A stretch of 64,000 bases of DNA from Halopseudomonas maritima (GCF_021545785.1 NZ_CP079801.1:1178001-1242000), one strand, 5' to 3'; shown: positions 51,698-61,401, counted from the first letter of the stretch. Notes: generated by a model not told the origin, from the sequence alone. Numbers and translations: made by a program.

Positions 51698-52981
51698 ATG
51701 CTCGACTACGTCAACTGGTTCCGCCACTCCACGCCCTACATCAACCAGCATCGTGACTGCACTTTCGTGCTGATGCTGCCGGGCGAAGCCATGGTGCATG
51801 CCAACTTCAACAACATCATCCACGACATCATGCTGCTCAGCAGCCTGGGCGTGCGCTTGGTGCTGGTGCACGGTTCGCGCCCACAGATTGAAGACCGACT
51901 GGCCGCGCGCGGCGTGCAGTCGCGCTATCACAACGATCTGCGCGTGACCGACCTGGATACGCTCGGCTGCGTGATCGACGCTGTCGGCAGTCTGCGCATC
52001 GCCATTGAGGCCCAGCTGTGCACCCAGCAATCGGGTAGCCGGCTGCGCGTGGTTGGCGGCAACCTGGTCACCGCCAAACCGATTGGCGTGGTTGATGGTG
52101 TGGACTTTCACCACACCGGCGAGGTGCGGCGCATCGACCGCAAGGCGATCACACGTCACCTGGACGAGCAAGACATTGTGCTGCTGTCCAGTGTCGGCTA
52201 CTCCCCCACTGGCGAGGTGTTCAATCTGGCCTGTGAAGACGTTGCCACCAGCGTGGCCGTTGCCCTGAGTGCCGACAAGCTGGTCCTGTTTGGCGAAGAT
52301 GCCGGCATTCGCAACGAGCAAGGTGAGCTGCTGCGCGAACTCAAACCCACTCGCGCCGCACCGCTGTTGCAGCAACTGGGCAACAGTCTGCCGGGCAACC
52401 TGCTGCAGGCCGCCTGCAAGGCCAGCAACGCGGGCGTGCGGCGCAGCCACATTGTCAGCTTTGCCGAGGACGGCGCCCTGCTGACCGAGCTGTTCACCCG
52501 CGACGGCGGCGGTACTCTGGTCAGCCAGGAAGCCTTTGAACAGGTGCGCGGCGCCACCATTGATGACGTCAGCGGCCTGCTCGAATTACTGCGCCCGCTG
52601 GAAGAAGCCGGCATTCTAGTGCGCCGCTCGCGGGAGGTACTGGAGACCGAGATCAGTCAGTTCACCCTGATCGAGCGCGACGGTCGCATCATCGGCTGCG
52701 CCGCGCTCTACCCGCTCGAAGGCTCCAGCGCCGCCGAGCTGGCCTGTGTCGCCATCGACCCGACCTACCGCCAGGGCGGACGCGGCGACCAACTGCTGCA
52801 GCACATAGAAAGCCAGGCGCGCAGCCTGAAGATCGACACTCTGTTTGTGCTCACCACCCGCACCGCGCACTGGTTCCGCGAACGGGGCTTTGTGCCCAGC
52901 AGCGTCGAGCGCCTGCCGGCCAAGCGCGCCGAACTGTATAACTTCCAGCGCAACTCCAAGGTGTTCGAAAAAAGCCTGTAA
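51698..52981 (+). CDS. argA: N-acetylglutamate synthase
   Basis: A 427-residue enzyme that acetylates glutamate, the committed arginine-synthesis step. The N-terminal amino-acid-kinase-like domain ('FVLMLPGEAMVH', 'LVLVHGSRPQIE', residues 20-285) binds arginine for feedback control, and the C-terminal GNAT domain ('ELACVAIDPTYRQGGRGDQLLQ') catalyses transfer. I took the ATG at 51698, the family start 'MLDYVNWFRHSTPYIN'. Follows argE on the same strand. Confidence 0.94.
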   Translation: MLDYVNWFRHSTPYINQHRDCTFVLMLPGEAMVHANFNNIIHDIMLLSSLGVRLVLVHGSRPQIEDRLAARGVQSRYHNDLRVTDLDTLGCVIDAVGSLRIAIEAQLCTQQSGSRLRVVGGNLVTAKPIGVVDGVDFHHTGEVRRIDRKAITRHLDEQDIVLLSSVGYSPTGEVFNLACEDVATSVAVALSADKLVLFGEDAGIRNEQGELLRELKPTRAAPLLQQLGNSLPGNLLQAACKASNAGVRRSHIVSFAEDGALLTELFTRDGGGTLVSQEAFEQVRGATIDDVSGLLELLRPLEEAGILVRRSREVLETEISQFTLIERDGRIIGCAALYPLEGSSAAELACVAIDPTYRQGGRGDQLLQHIESQARSLKIDTLFVLTTRTAHWFRERGFVPSSVERLPAKRAELYNFQRNSKVFEKSL

Positions 52982-52990
52982 GCGCCCCCG

Positions 52991-53028
52991 CAAGAAGGAA
53001 TAAATAAATAACCTTTTATTCCTTCTTG
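52991..53028. terminator. 13-bp inverted repeat after argA
   Basis: CAAGAAGGAATAA and TTATTCCTTCTTG are exact inverse complements around a 12-base A+T-rich loop. It ends argA transcription or stabilises its end, and lies upstream of the porin promoter region. Confidence 0.6.
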
Positions 53029-53143
53029 AAGCCAAACATTTCATTTATGTTACAAGCCGACATCCCCCGGGTGGCTTGACCCATTGCGCCAGCCCCAGGC
53101 GGCGATGCTGTCATGCCTGTCGTCTTGTTTACGGAGCCTCCCC

Positions 53144-54448
53144 ATGCGTTACACCCCTCTTGCCGGCGCTGTTGCTGTCGCCCTGCTCGGCCTGTCCCAA
53201 ACTACTCAGGCCAGCGGTTTCGTAGCTGACAGTAAAGCAACCCTGGATACCCGCAACTTCTATATCAACCAGGACAACCGCAGTGGCAACGCTGCACCGT
53301 CCTACGGCGAGGAATGGGGCCAGGGCTTCGTCCTCAACTTCCAGTCTGGCTACACCGACGGCCCCATCGGCTTTGGTCTGGATGCGCTGGCCCAGTTGGG
53401 TATTCGCCTGGACTCGGGCGGACGCACCACCAAGGCCGACCGCAGCCGCAACCCCGGCATCGTCTTCCCGCTGGACAGCGACGGCAGCGCCGTCAACGAG
53501 TTCAGCCGCATCGACTTTGCCGCCAAAGCACGCGTTTCCGAAACCGAGCTGCGCTACGGCGTACTGCAACCCAAACTGCCGGTGCTGACCTACAACGACG
53601 GTCGCCTGCTGCCACAAACCTTCCGCGGCGCGCAGGTCAGCTCCAGCGACATCGACGACCTCAAGCTGACCCTCGGTGAAATTCGCGAGGCCAGCGGCCG
53701 CATCTCCAGCAACTACGACGACCTGCGCATTGCCGGCGGCACCGCGCGCGTTGACCGCTTCCGCTACGCCGGTGGCGACTATGCCCTGACCGAGAACCTG
53801 ACCACCTCTTACTACTTTGCCGAGCTGAAGGACTACTACCGCCAGCACTACCTGGGCGCAGTACACAATCTGGCCCTGGGCGGCGGCGCGCTGACCACCG
53901 ACCTGCGCTACTTCGACAGCAACGCCCACGGCGCCAACGATGATCAGCGAGCCGGGTATGGCGCCAGCGGCTTCAACAACAACGGTGAGGTCGACAACCG
54001 CGCCGCCAGCGCCCTGTTCACCTTCAGCCAAAGCGGCCACAGCCTTGGCCTGGGTTATCAGCACCTCAGCGGCAAGAGCAACTTCCCGTTCATCAACAAC
54101 GGTGACGGTGCTACCGCGTACCTGATCACCGACTCGCAGATCGGCAAGTTCCAGCGTGCCGGTGAGCGTACCTGGCTGGCCCGTTACGGCTACGATTTTG
54201 CCGCAGCCGGCCTACCGGGCCTGAAGGCGACCGCCAGCTACCTGCGCGGCACCGACGTGGACAGCGCCGTCGCCGGCGCCGACAGCGAGTGGGAGCGCGA
54301 CCTGCGCGTGGACTACAAGGTGCAAAGCGGCTACCTGAAGGATCTGGGCATCTCCCTGCGTCACGCCAGCCTGCGCAGCGAGGTTGCCGGCCAGCGCGAT
54401 ATCGACGAAGTACGCGCCATCCTCAGTTACAGCTTCGCACTGCGCTAA
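53144..54448 (+). CDS. OprD-family outer-membrane porin
   Basis: A 434-residue outer-membrane channel. The signal peptide is MRYTPLAGAVAVALLGLSQTTQA. Mature sequence begins 'SGFVADSKATLDTRNFYINQD', typical of OprD porins, followed by 'EWGQGFVLNFQSGYTDGPIGFGLDALAQLG'. Family porins take up basic amino acids or small carboxylates through 18 strands; the C-terminal segment ends in aromatic and basic residues (SYSFALR). ACGGAG precedes the ATG at 53144. The specific substrate is not evident. Confidence 0.92.
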   Translation: MRYTPLAGAVAVALLGLSQTTQASGFVADSKATLDTRNFYINQDNRSGNAAPSYGEEWGQGFVLNFQSGYTDGPIGFGLDALAQLGIRLDSGGRTTKADRSRNPGIVFPLDSDGSAVNEFSRIDFAAKARVSETELRYGVLQPKLPVLTYNDGRLLPQTFRGAQVSSSDIDDLKLTLGEIREASGRISSNYDDLRIAGGTARVDRFRYAGGDYALTENLTTSYYFAELKDYYRQHYLGAVHNLALGGGALTTDLRYFDSNAHGANDDQRAGYGASGFNNNGEVDNRAASALFTFSQSGHSLGLGYQHLSGKSNFPFINNGDGATAYLITDSQIGKFQRAGERTWLARYGYDFAAAGLPGLKATASYLRGTDVDSAVAGADSEWERDLRVDYKVQSGYLKDLGISLRHASLRSEVAGQRDIDEVRAILSYSFALR

Positions 54449-54765
54449 GGCGCCAGCCAGGCCGGCCACCCCCTCTTCAGCAGGTGGGGCAGATTTCCTC
54501 AGCGTGCGGACGCGGCTTGACCGTCAACCCGCAGGCTGAGGGTATTCTGAGCGCTCATGGTAGACACTCCGGGACTCCATTCGAGGACACAGCCGTGTCC
54601 GACGGAGTGATACTAGGCCAGGCCAAATATAACCAAAAATACTATTTTTTGATTTTTTGTATTCCATAAACACCTATACAGCCTACCCAGGCGCCGCCGC
54701 CTACTGCATGGCTTGCAGTGAATTGGTATGCTTGCCTGTCTGCACTACACAATGAGAAGTCCGTC
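54449..54765. other. Structured intergenic region between porin and ilvD genes
   Basis: No gene is visible. A hairpin CCTCAGCGTGCGG/CCGCAGGCTGAGG (54497-54509/54529-54541, one mismatch) is followed by a nested pair: CACTCCG (54565-54571) with CGGAGTG (54603-54609), enclosing GGACAC-AGCC-GTGTCC (54585-54600). Bases 54625-54670 are distinctly A+T-rich and may hold the ilvD promoter. The first hairpin may end the porin transcript; the nested pair could be part of an RNA leader. Confidence 0.5.
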
Positions 54766-56604
54766 ATGCCTGATTACCGCTCGAAAACCTCCACCTTCGG
54801 CCGCAACATGGCCGGCGCACGCGCCCTGTGGCGCGCCACCGGCATGAAGGACGAAGACTTCAAGAAGCCGATCATCGCCATCGCCAACTCCTTCACCCAG
54901 TTCGTGCCCGGCCACGTACACCTGAAGGATCTGGGTCAGCTGGTCGCACGGGAAATCGAAAAGGCCGGCGGTGTCGCCAAGGAATTCAACACCATCGCGG
55001 TCGACGACGGCATCGCCATGGGCCACGACGGCATGCTGTACTCGCTGCCCAGCCGCGAAATCATCGCCGACTCGGTCGAGTACATGGTCAACGCCCACTG
55101 CGCTGACGCCATTGTCTGCATCTCCAACTGCGACAAGATCACCCCCGGCATGCTGATGGCAGCCCTGCGCCTGAACATCCCGGTGGTCTTCGTTTCCGGC
55201 GGCCCGATGGAAGCCGGCAAGACCAAGCTGGCCAACCACGGCCTGGACCTGGTTGATGCCATGGTGGTTGCCGCTGACGACAGTTGCTCAGACGAGAAAG
55301 TAGAAGAATACGAACGCAGCGCCTGCCCCACCTGCGGCAGCTGCTCCGGCATGTTCACCGCCAACTCGATGAACTGCCTGACCGAAGCCCTCGGCCTGTC
55401 GCTGCCCGGCAACGGCTCGACCCTGGCCACCCACAGCGACCGGGAACAGCTCTTCCTGCGCGCCGGCCGCACCGTTGTCGAGCTGTGCAAGCGCTACTAC
55501 GCCGAAGGCGACGACAGCGTGCTGCCGCGCAACATCGCCAACTTCAAGGCGTTTGAAAATGCCATGACGCTGGATATCGCCATGGGTGGCTCCACCAACA
55601 CCATCCTGCACCTGCTGGCCGCCGCCCAGGAAGCCGAGGTCGACTTTGACCTGCGCGACATCGACCGACTGTCGCGCAAGGTGCCGCAGCTGTGCAAGGT
55701 TGCGCCGAACATCCAGAAGTACCACATGGAAGACGTGCACCGTGCCGGCGGCATTTTCAGCATCCTCGGCTCGCTGGCGCGTGGCGGTCTGCTGCATACC
55801 GACGTCAGCACCGTCCACAGTCGCAGCATGGCCGATGCCATCGCCCAGTGGGACATCACCCAGACCAGCGACGAAGCCGTCCATACCTTCTTCCGCGCAG
55901 GTCCGGCCGGCATCCCGACCCAGACCGCATTCAGCCAGAGCACCCGTTGGGACACCCTGGATGACGACCGCGCCGAAGGCTGTATCCGCAGCGTCGAGCA
56001 CGCCTACTCGAAGGAAGGCGGTCTGGCGGTACTGTACGGCAACATTGCGCTGGACGGCTGCGTGGTGAAAACCGCCGGTGTCGACGAGTCCATCCATGTG
56101 TTCGAGGGCAACGCCAAGATCTTCGAAAGCCAGGACACCGCCGTCAAAGGCATCCTTAACGATGAGGTCAAGGCTGGCGACATCGTGATCATCCGCTATG
56201 AAGGCCCGAAAGGCGGTCCGGGCATGCAGGAAATGCTCTACCCCACCAGCTACCTGAAATCCAAGGGCCTGGGCAAGGAGTGCGCCCTGCTGACCGACGG
56301 CCGCTTCTCCGGCGGCACCTCAGGCCTGTCCATCGGCCACGCCTCGCCGGAAGCGGCCGCAGGCGGCGCCATCGGTCTGGTGCAGGACGGTGACAAGGTG
56401 CTGATCGACATCCCCAACCGCAGCATCAACCTGCTGGTCTCTGACGAGGAGCTGGCTGCCCGCCGCGCGGCACAAGACGCCAAGGGCTGGAAGCCGGCCC
56501 TGTCGCGCCCGCGCAAGGTCAGCACCGCACTCAAGGCCTACGCCCTGCTGGCCACCAGCGCCGACAAAGGCGGCGTACGTGACAAGGCGATGCTCGACGG
56601 ATAA
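54766..56604 (+). CDS. ilvD: Dihydroxy-acid dehydratase
   Basis: A 612-residue iron-sulfur enzyme of branched-chain amino-acid and pantothenate synthesis. Cluster ligands occur in 'SNCDKITPG' and 'CPTCGSCSGMFTANSMNCL', and 'GRFSGGTSGLSIGH' lies near residue 515. Length equals the family standard. The ATG at 54766 has GAGAAG upstream. The A+T-rich region before it gives a promoter. Confidence 0.96.
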   Translation: MPDYRSKTSTFGRNMAGARALWRATGMKDEDFKKPIIAIANSFTQFVPGHVHLKDLGQLVAREIEKAGGVAKEFNTIAVDDGIAMGHDGMLYSLPSREIIADSVEYMVNAHCADAIVCISNCDKITPGMLMAALRLNIPVVFVSGGPMEAGKTKLANHGLDLVDAMVVAADDSCSDEKVEEYERSACPTCGSCSGMFTANSMNCLTEALGLSLPGNGSTLATHSDREQLFLRAGRTVVELCKRYYAEGDDSVLPRNIANFKAFENAMTLDIAMGGSTNTILHLLAAAQEAEVDFDLRDIDRLSRKVPQLCKVAPNIQKYHMEDVHRAGGIFSILGSLARGGLLHTDVSTVHSRSMADAIAQWDITQTSDEAVHTFFRAGPAGIPTQTAFSQSTRWDTLDDDRAEGCIRSVEHAYSKEGGLAVLYGNIALDGCVVKTAGVDESIHVFEGNAKIFESQDTAVKGILNDEVKAGDIVIIRYEGPKGGPGMQEMLYPTSYLKSKGLGKECALLTDGRFSGGTSGLSIGHASPEAAAGGAIGLVQDGDKVLIDIPNRSINLLVSDEELAARRAAQDAKGWKPALSRPRKVSTALKAYALLATSADKGGVRDKAMLDG

Positions 56605-56612
56605 GTTCTGCC

Positions 56613-56636
56613 GCGCAGGGGCGCCCGCCCCTGCGC
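56613..56636 (+). terminator. Terminator-like hairpin after ilvD
   Basis: GCGCAGGGGC pairs with GCCCCTGCGC around GCCC, 8 bases after the stop. There is no T-run, so strength is uncertain. Confidence 0.55.
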
Positions 56637-56835
56637 CAACTTTCCGGCATACACCCACGCCCCGCACAATTCAAGCCATTACCTTGACACTAAAGGCAAA
56701 TCGCCATACCGCTGGTCGGAGATTTGTGCCTTTGAACCATCCATAGAGGTGCCGCAAAAGCGTGACGGCGTTAACATACAGCCGTCAACAATTTGTGCAT
56801 GGACGGCAATAAGCTCCAACAACTGAGCACGCTTC

Positions 56836-58497
56836 ATGGATCCCGCACGCACGATACTGCTGGTTGAAAGCAATCCCGCCAAGCGCGAGCAACTGCTCGG
56901 GCTTTGTCGCGACTCTTCGCCACACGCTCAGGTGGAAATTTGCACCAGCCCGCGTGAGGCAGTCTCACGCCTGGGCCGACAGCCCTACAGCGCCTGCCTG
57001 CTGCCCAACGATCTCAACCTGCTCAATGAAGCCAAACGCGCAGCAGAGAACACCCTGTTTCTGCTGATCAGTGATGACGCCAACGCCGAACGCGACAGTG
57101 GCGCCATCGCCGAAGGCGCCGACGACGTGTTGCCGCGCGACAGCCTCAGCAGCGACGCGCTGCAGCGTGCCCTGATCAACGCCGAACGGCGCCGCAGCAG
57201 CGGGCGCAAGCTCATGGAGATGGCCCGCCAGGACCCGCTGACCGGACTTGGCAACCGCGCCTTGCTTGAAGCCGAGCTGGATCGCATGATCCTGCGCGGC
57301 CAGCGCAGCCCGACCGGCTTTGCGCTGCTGTATATCGATCTGGACTATTTCAAGCAGATCAACGACAGCTTTGGTCATGGCCTGGGCGATCTCCTACTGG
57401 CGGTGATTGCCAACCGGCTGCGCCGCACCATGCGCCAGGATGACCTGATTGCACGGATCGGCGGCGACGAGTTTGTCGCCCTGCTCAACGACCTGCACGA
57501 CCCCAACGACGCCGCCCTGATTGCCAGTAAGATCATTCACGCTCTGAGCGAGCCGGTCACGCTCAGCGGCCACCACCTGCTGGTTTCGGCCAGCGTGGGT
57601 ATTGCCACCTACCCCAGCCACGGCGCCACCGCCGCCGAGTTGCTGCAGCATGCCGATCAGGCGCTGTACCGCGCCAAGGCCAACGGCCGCAACGGCTACG
57701 CGTTCTTCAACCCGCAAAAAGACGCCGCCACCCGGCACAATCTGGATATTGAGCAGGGCCTGCGCCACGGCCTGCTGGAAGGCCAGTTCCGCCTGCACTA
57801 TCAACCGATTGTCGACACCCGCAACGGCGACACCGTGTCCTGGGAAGCCTTGCTGCGCTGGCAGCACCCGCAGCTCGGCCTGCTGACGCCCGACGCTTTT
57901 CTCAAGCTGGCCGAGCACAGCGGCCTGATCCTGCCGATGGGCCATTGGGTGATCGGGCAGGCGCTGGAGGCCGTCAGGCAATGGCTGGACGTCGGCATCC
58001 AGTGCCGGCTATCGATCAACCTCAGCGACCGCGAACTCAAGCAGCCACGCTTTGCCGAGCAACTAAAGCAACTGCTTGAGCGCAGCCGGGTACCACCGCA
58101 GATGATCCAGCTGGAACTGCGCGAAGACACCCTGCTCAAGCACGCCCACCAGGCTAGCAAGCTGTGTCAGGCACTGCGCGCCCTGGGCGTGGAAATCTGG
58201 CTGGATCACTTTGGCTCGGAATATGGCGCACTCGGTTACCTGAGCCGGCTACCGATCACCGGCGTGAAGCTCGACAGCCGCGAGCTGGTCGGCAGCAAGG
58301 GAGAGGAACACGGTGCCTACCTGCAGAGCCTGATCACACTGTCGCGCCAAATGAACAAACAGGTAGCGGCCAACTACATCGAAGATGGGCGCGTTGCCGA
58401 GCAGCTGTCACGCTGGGGCGGCACCTTGCTGCAGGGTTACTGGATTGGACATCCGCGTCCGTTCGAAGAGCTGATCAAGCAGAACGCCCTGCACTGA
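56836..58497 (+). CDS. Receiver-like GGDEF-EAL protein with active-type GGDEF
   Basis: A 553-residue cytoplasmic protein. The N-terminal receiver-like domain has lost key acids ('LLVESNP' for the acidic pair; 'ACLLPNDL' where the phospho-aspartate is expected), so it should not be phosphorylated there. GGDEF is intact (RIGGDEF, residues 209-213), consistent with diguanylate cyclase activity. The EAL tripeptide is kept (E337-L339), but DDFG reads DHFG (D457-H458) and AEGVE reads ANYIE, so phosphodiesterase activity is doubtful. It ends convergently, 20 bases from folA. Confidence 0.88.
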   Translation: MDPARTILLVESNPAKREQLLGLCRDSSPHAQVEICTSPREAVSRLGRQPYSACLLPNDLNLLNEAKRAAENTLFLLISDDANAERDSGAIAEGADDVLPRDSLSSDALQRALINAERRRSSGRKLMEMARQDPLTGLGNRALLEAELDRMILRGQRSPTGFALLYIDLDYFKQINDSFGHGLGDLLLAVIANRLRRTMRQDDLIARIGGDEFVALLNDLHDPNDAALIASKIIHALSEPVTLSGHHLLVSASVGIATYPSHGATAAELLQHADQALYRAKANGRNGYAFFNPQKDAATRHNLDIEQGLRHGLLEGQFRLHYQPIVDTRNGDTVSWEALLRWQHPQLGLLTPDAFLKLAEHSGLILPMGHWVIGQALEAVRQWLDVGIQCRLSINLSDRELKQPRFAEQLKQLLERSRVPPQMIQLELREDTLLKHAHQASKLCQALRALGVEIWLDHFGSEYGALGYLSRLPITGVKLDSRELVGSKGEEHGAYLQSLITLSRQMNKQVAANYIEDGRVAEQLSRWGGTLLQGYWIGHPRPFEELIKQNALH

Positions 58498-58517
58498 CAC
58501 CCTGTGTGGCGACGCGG

Positions 58518-59027
58518 TCAGCGCCGCTCGAGCACCTGATAGACATGCGCTGGATAGCCGTCTCCGGCTGCCACCGCACGCTCGCTGACCACGACCCAGG
58601 CTTGCTCGTCAAAGGTCGGAAACCAGGCATCGCCCTCAGGCTCTGATTCAATGCGGGTCAGATAGATACGCTCAGCCTGCGCCAGGGTCTGGCGATAGAG
58701 ATTGTCGCCACCAATCACCATCACCTCATCGACCCCATCGGCCTGCGCCTGCTGGCGGGCAGCGTCCAGCGCGGCGTCGATCGACGCAAACACCTGCGCA
58801 CCCTCAAGTCTCAGATCCGGCTGACGCGAGACCACAATATTGGTACGTCCGGGCAAGGGCCGCCCCAGCGAGTCAAAGGTCTTGCGCCCCATGACAATCG
58901 GTTTGCCCAGCGTGGTCGCCTTGAAATAACGCAGGTCCTCCGGCAGGTGCCAGGGCATGGCGTTGTCACGCCCGATCACCCGATTGCGCGCCATGGCGGC
59001 GATCAGCGCCAGCTTGATCTCGCTCAT
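58518..59027 (-). CDS. folA: Dihydrofolate reductase
   Basis: A 169-residue enzyme reducing dihydrofolate to tetrahydrofolate with NADPH. Signature 'GRDNAMPWHLPEDLRYFK' carries the catalytic acid in the WHLPED loop, and 'IVMGRKTFDSLGRPLPGR' the cofactor site. ATG overlaps the thyA stop by four bases (ATGA), matching the functional link, since thymidylate synthase makes dihydrofolate. Confidence 0.95.
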   Translation of the reverse strand: MSEIKLALIAAMARNRVIGRDNAMPWHLPEDLRYFKATTLGKPIVMGRKTFDSLGRPLPGRTNIVVSRQPDLRLEGAQVFASIDAALDAARQQAQADGVDEVMVIGGDNLYRQTLAQAERIYLTRIESEPEGDAWFPTFDEQAWVVVSERAVAAGDGYPAHVYQVLERR

Positions 59028-59818
59028 ACCGCCACCGGCGCCTTGATGTGCGGATGGGCTTGATAGCCCTGCAGTTCAAAGTCTTCAAAGCGGAAGGCAA
59101 AGAGATCGCGCACCTCGGGATTGAGCTGCATGGTCGGCAGCGGCAGCGGCTCGCGCGTCAGCTGCAGATCGGTCTGCTCGATGTGGTTGGCGTACAGGTG
59201 GCAATCACCGCCGGTCCAGATAAACTCGCCCGGTTGCAGGTCGCAGACCTGCGCCACCATCAACGTCAGCAGCGCGTAGCTGGCGATATTGAAGGGCACA
59301 CCGAGGAAGATGTCTGCCGAGCGCTGATACAGCTGGCAGCTTAGCTTGCCGTCGGCCACATAGAACTGGAACAGCGCATGACAGGGCGGCAGCGCCATCT
59401 GGTCGACCAGCGCCGGGTTCCAGGCCGAGACAATCAGACGGCGCGAATCCGGGTTGCTTTTGATCATGGCGATCAGCTTGCTGATCTGGTCGATAGACTC
59501 GCCATTGGGCGCCGGCCAGCTGCGCCACTGGTAGCCGTACACCGGCCCAAGGTCACCGTTCTCGTCGGCCCACTCATCCCAGATGGAAACGCCGTTTTCC
59601 TTCAGATAACGAATGTTCGTATCACCCTGCAAGAACCACAGCAGCTCATGGATGATTGACTTGAGATGGCACTTTTTGGTGGTCACCAGCGGGAAGCCTT
59701 CGGCCAAGTCAAACCGCATCTGGTGGCCGAACACACTGTAGGTGCCGGTGCCGGTGCGATCGCTCTTGAAGGTGCCGTTCTCGCGCACGTGGCGCATCAG
59801 GTCGAGGTATTGTTTCAT
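59024..59818 (-). CDS. thyA: Thymidylate synthase
   Basis: A 264-residue enzyme making dTMP from dUMP and methylenetetrahydrofolate. The catalytic cysteine is in 'ALPPCHALFQFYV' (about residue 146), the arginine pair in 'DSRRLIVSAWNP', and 'IWTGGDCHLYANH' binds substrate. Start and stop overlap lgt and folA by four bases each, so three genes are translationally coupled. Confidence 0.96.
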   Translation of the reverse strand: MKQYLDLMRHVRENGTFKSDRTGTGTYSVFGHQMRFDLAEGFPLVTTKKCHLKSIIHELLWFLQGDTNIRYLKENGVSIWDEWADENGDLGPVYGYQWRSWPAPNGESIDQISKLIAMIKSNPDSRRLIVSAWNPALVDQMALPPCHALFQFYVADGKLSCQLYQRSADIFLGVPFNIASYALLTLMVAQVCDLQPGEFIWTGGDCHLYANHIEQTDLQLTREPLPLPTMQLNPEVRDLFAFRFEDFELQGYQAHPHIKAPVAV

Positions 59819-60609
59819 GCGGTGCGCCCCTCACGCCGGTAGGCCAGCCCCATCAGCAGGGCGCCAAATACAATCATGGGAATACAGAGTAGCTGACCCA
59901 TGGTCAGCCAATCGAAGGCCAGATAGCCAAGCTGCTCATCCGGCACGCGGACAAACTCCACGGCAAAGCGGAAACAGCCGTAGCAGATGGCAAACAGGCC
60001 GCTGACGGCCATGGTCGGCCGTGGCTTGCGCGAATAGAACCAGAGGATGGTGAACAGCGCCACCCCTTCCAGAGCAAACTGATACAGCTGCGAGGGGTGG
60101 CGTGCCAACTGCGCAGGGTCGGTCGGGAACACCATGGCCCAGGGCAGATCGGTCGCCTTGCCCCACAGCTCGGCATTGATAAAGTTGCCGATGCGCCCCG
60201 CGCCCAGACCAATCGGCACCAGCGGCGCAACAAAGTCGACCAGCTCAAAGAAGCGCTTGTTATGCCTGCGCGAAAACCACAGCAGCGCCAGCAGCACGCC
60301 CAGCAGCCCGCCATGGAAAGACATGCCGCCCTTCCAGATCTCGAGAATCAGCAACGGGTTGTCGATATAGGCGCCCAGGTCGTAGAACAGCACATAGCCC
60401 AACCGTCCGCCGGCAATTACCCCCAGCGCCACCCAGAACACCAGATCAGACAGGGTTTCCTTGCTCCAGGTCGGATCAAAGTCGGCCAGTCGGCGCTTGG
60501 CCAGCCACCAGGCGCCACCAATGCCGATCAGGTACATCAGGCCGTACCAGTGGATCTTCAGCGGGCCGATGGCCAGCGCAACCGGATCAATCTGCGGGTA
60601 GGTCAGCAT
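59815..60609 (-). CDS. lgt: Prolipoprotein diacylglyceryl transferase
   Basis: A 264-residue inner-membrane enzyme with about seven helices that attaches diacylglycerol to lipobox cysteines. The signature 'GRIGNFINAELWGKATDLPWAMVFP' is near residue 140 with the essential arginine, plus 'HPSQLYQ' and 'SFHGGLLGV'. Its stop overlaps the thyA ATG. GGAATAG precedes the ATG. Confidence 0.95.
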   Translation of the reverse strand: MLTYPQIDPVALAIGPLKIHWYGLMYLIGIGGAWWLAKRRLADFDPTWSKETLSDLVFWVALGVIAGGRLGYVLFYDLGAYIDNPLLILEIWKGGMSFHGGLLGVLLALLWFSRRHNKRFFELVDFVAPLVPIGLGAGRIGNFINAELWGKATDLPWAMVFPTDPAQLARHPSQLYQFALEGVALFTILWFYSRKPRPTMAVSGLFAICYGCFRFAVEFVRVPDEQLGYLAFDWLTMGQLLCIPMIVFGALLMGLAYRREGRTA

Positions 60610-60618
60610 GCTCTATTC

Positions 60619-61401
60619 CTAGACGAGAAAATTGATTCCAACACATAGCAGCAGCAACGCGAACAGCCGCTTTAGCAAATCCTGCGACAGCCGGTGTGCC
60701 AGCCGCGCACCAAAACCGGCGAACAGCATGCTGGTGGCGGCGATGCCAATCAGCGCCGGCAGATACACATAGCCCAGACTCCATGACGGCAGTGCGGTTT
60801 CATGCCAGCCGGTAACAATAAATGACAGCGCGCCAGCCACCGCAATCGGCAGACCGCAGGCCGACGAGGTGGCAACCGCCTGTTGCATGGGAACACTGCG
60901 CCAGACCAGAAAGGGTACGGTCAGGGAGCCACCACCAATGCCGAAGATGGCAGAGGCCCAGCCAATTCCAGCGCCCGCCAGGCCGAGCGTCGGTTTGCCC
61001 GGCTCCTCCAGGCTCGCTTTTGGCTGCAATTTAAAGCCCATCTGAATAGCGACACAGATGGCGAATACGCCAATGATCTTCTGCAGCAACGGACCGCTGA
61101 TTTGCGCGGCTGTCAGTGCGCCCAGCACCGTGCCCAGCACAATGCCAACGGTCAGCCAGACAAACAGGTGCCAACGTACGGCACCTTTCTTGTGGTGAGC
61201 TCGGATCGCGTTGATGGAGGTAAATACGATGGTCGCCAGCGAGGTGCCGACGGCCATGTGCGTCAGCACCTCGGGATTCATACCCTGCAGCGAGAAGCTG
61301 TAGACCAGCACCGGCACGATAATCATGCCGCCGCCCACGCCGAACAGCCCCGCCAGCGTGCCGGCAAAACCGCCCAGCACCAGATAGATCAGAAACTCCA
61401 C
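60619..61401 (-). CDS. TauE/SafE-type sulfite exporter family membrane protein
   Basis: A 260-residue protein with eight hydrophobic segments and the duplicated motif 'GVGGGMIIVPVLV' (about residue 23) and 'GIGGGSLTVPFLV' (about residue 160), the TauE/SafE signature. Members export organosulfur or sulfite anions. Start: the GTG at 61401 yields 'MEFLIYLVLGG' with GGGGG upstream; the longer frame to 61437 is basic and less likely. It is 9 bases from lgt and continues the minus-strand cluster. Confidence 0.83.
   Translation of the reverse strand: MEFLIYLVLGGFAGTLAGLFGVGGGMIIVPVLVYSFSLQGMNPEVLTHMAVGTSLATIVFTSINAIRAHHKKGAVRWHLFVWLTVGIVLGTVLGALTAAQISGPLLQKIIGVFAICVAIQMGFKLQPKASLEEPGKPTLGLAGAGIGWASAIFGIGGGSLTVPFLVWRSVPMQQAVATSSACGLPIAVAGALSFIVTGWHETALPSWSLGYVYLPALIGIAATSMLFAGFGARLAHRLSQDLLKRLFALLLLCVGINFLV

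Noticed and set aside
50402..52450. A 682-codon minus-strand frame opposite argE-argA
   Set aside because: Shadow of two conserved genes; no independent support.
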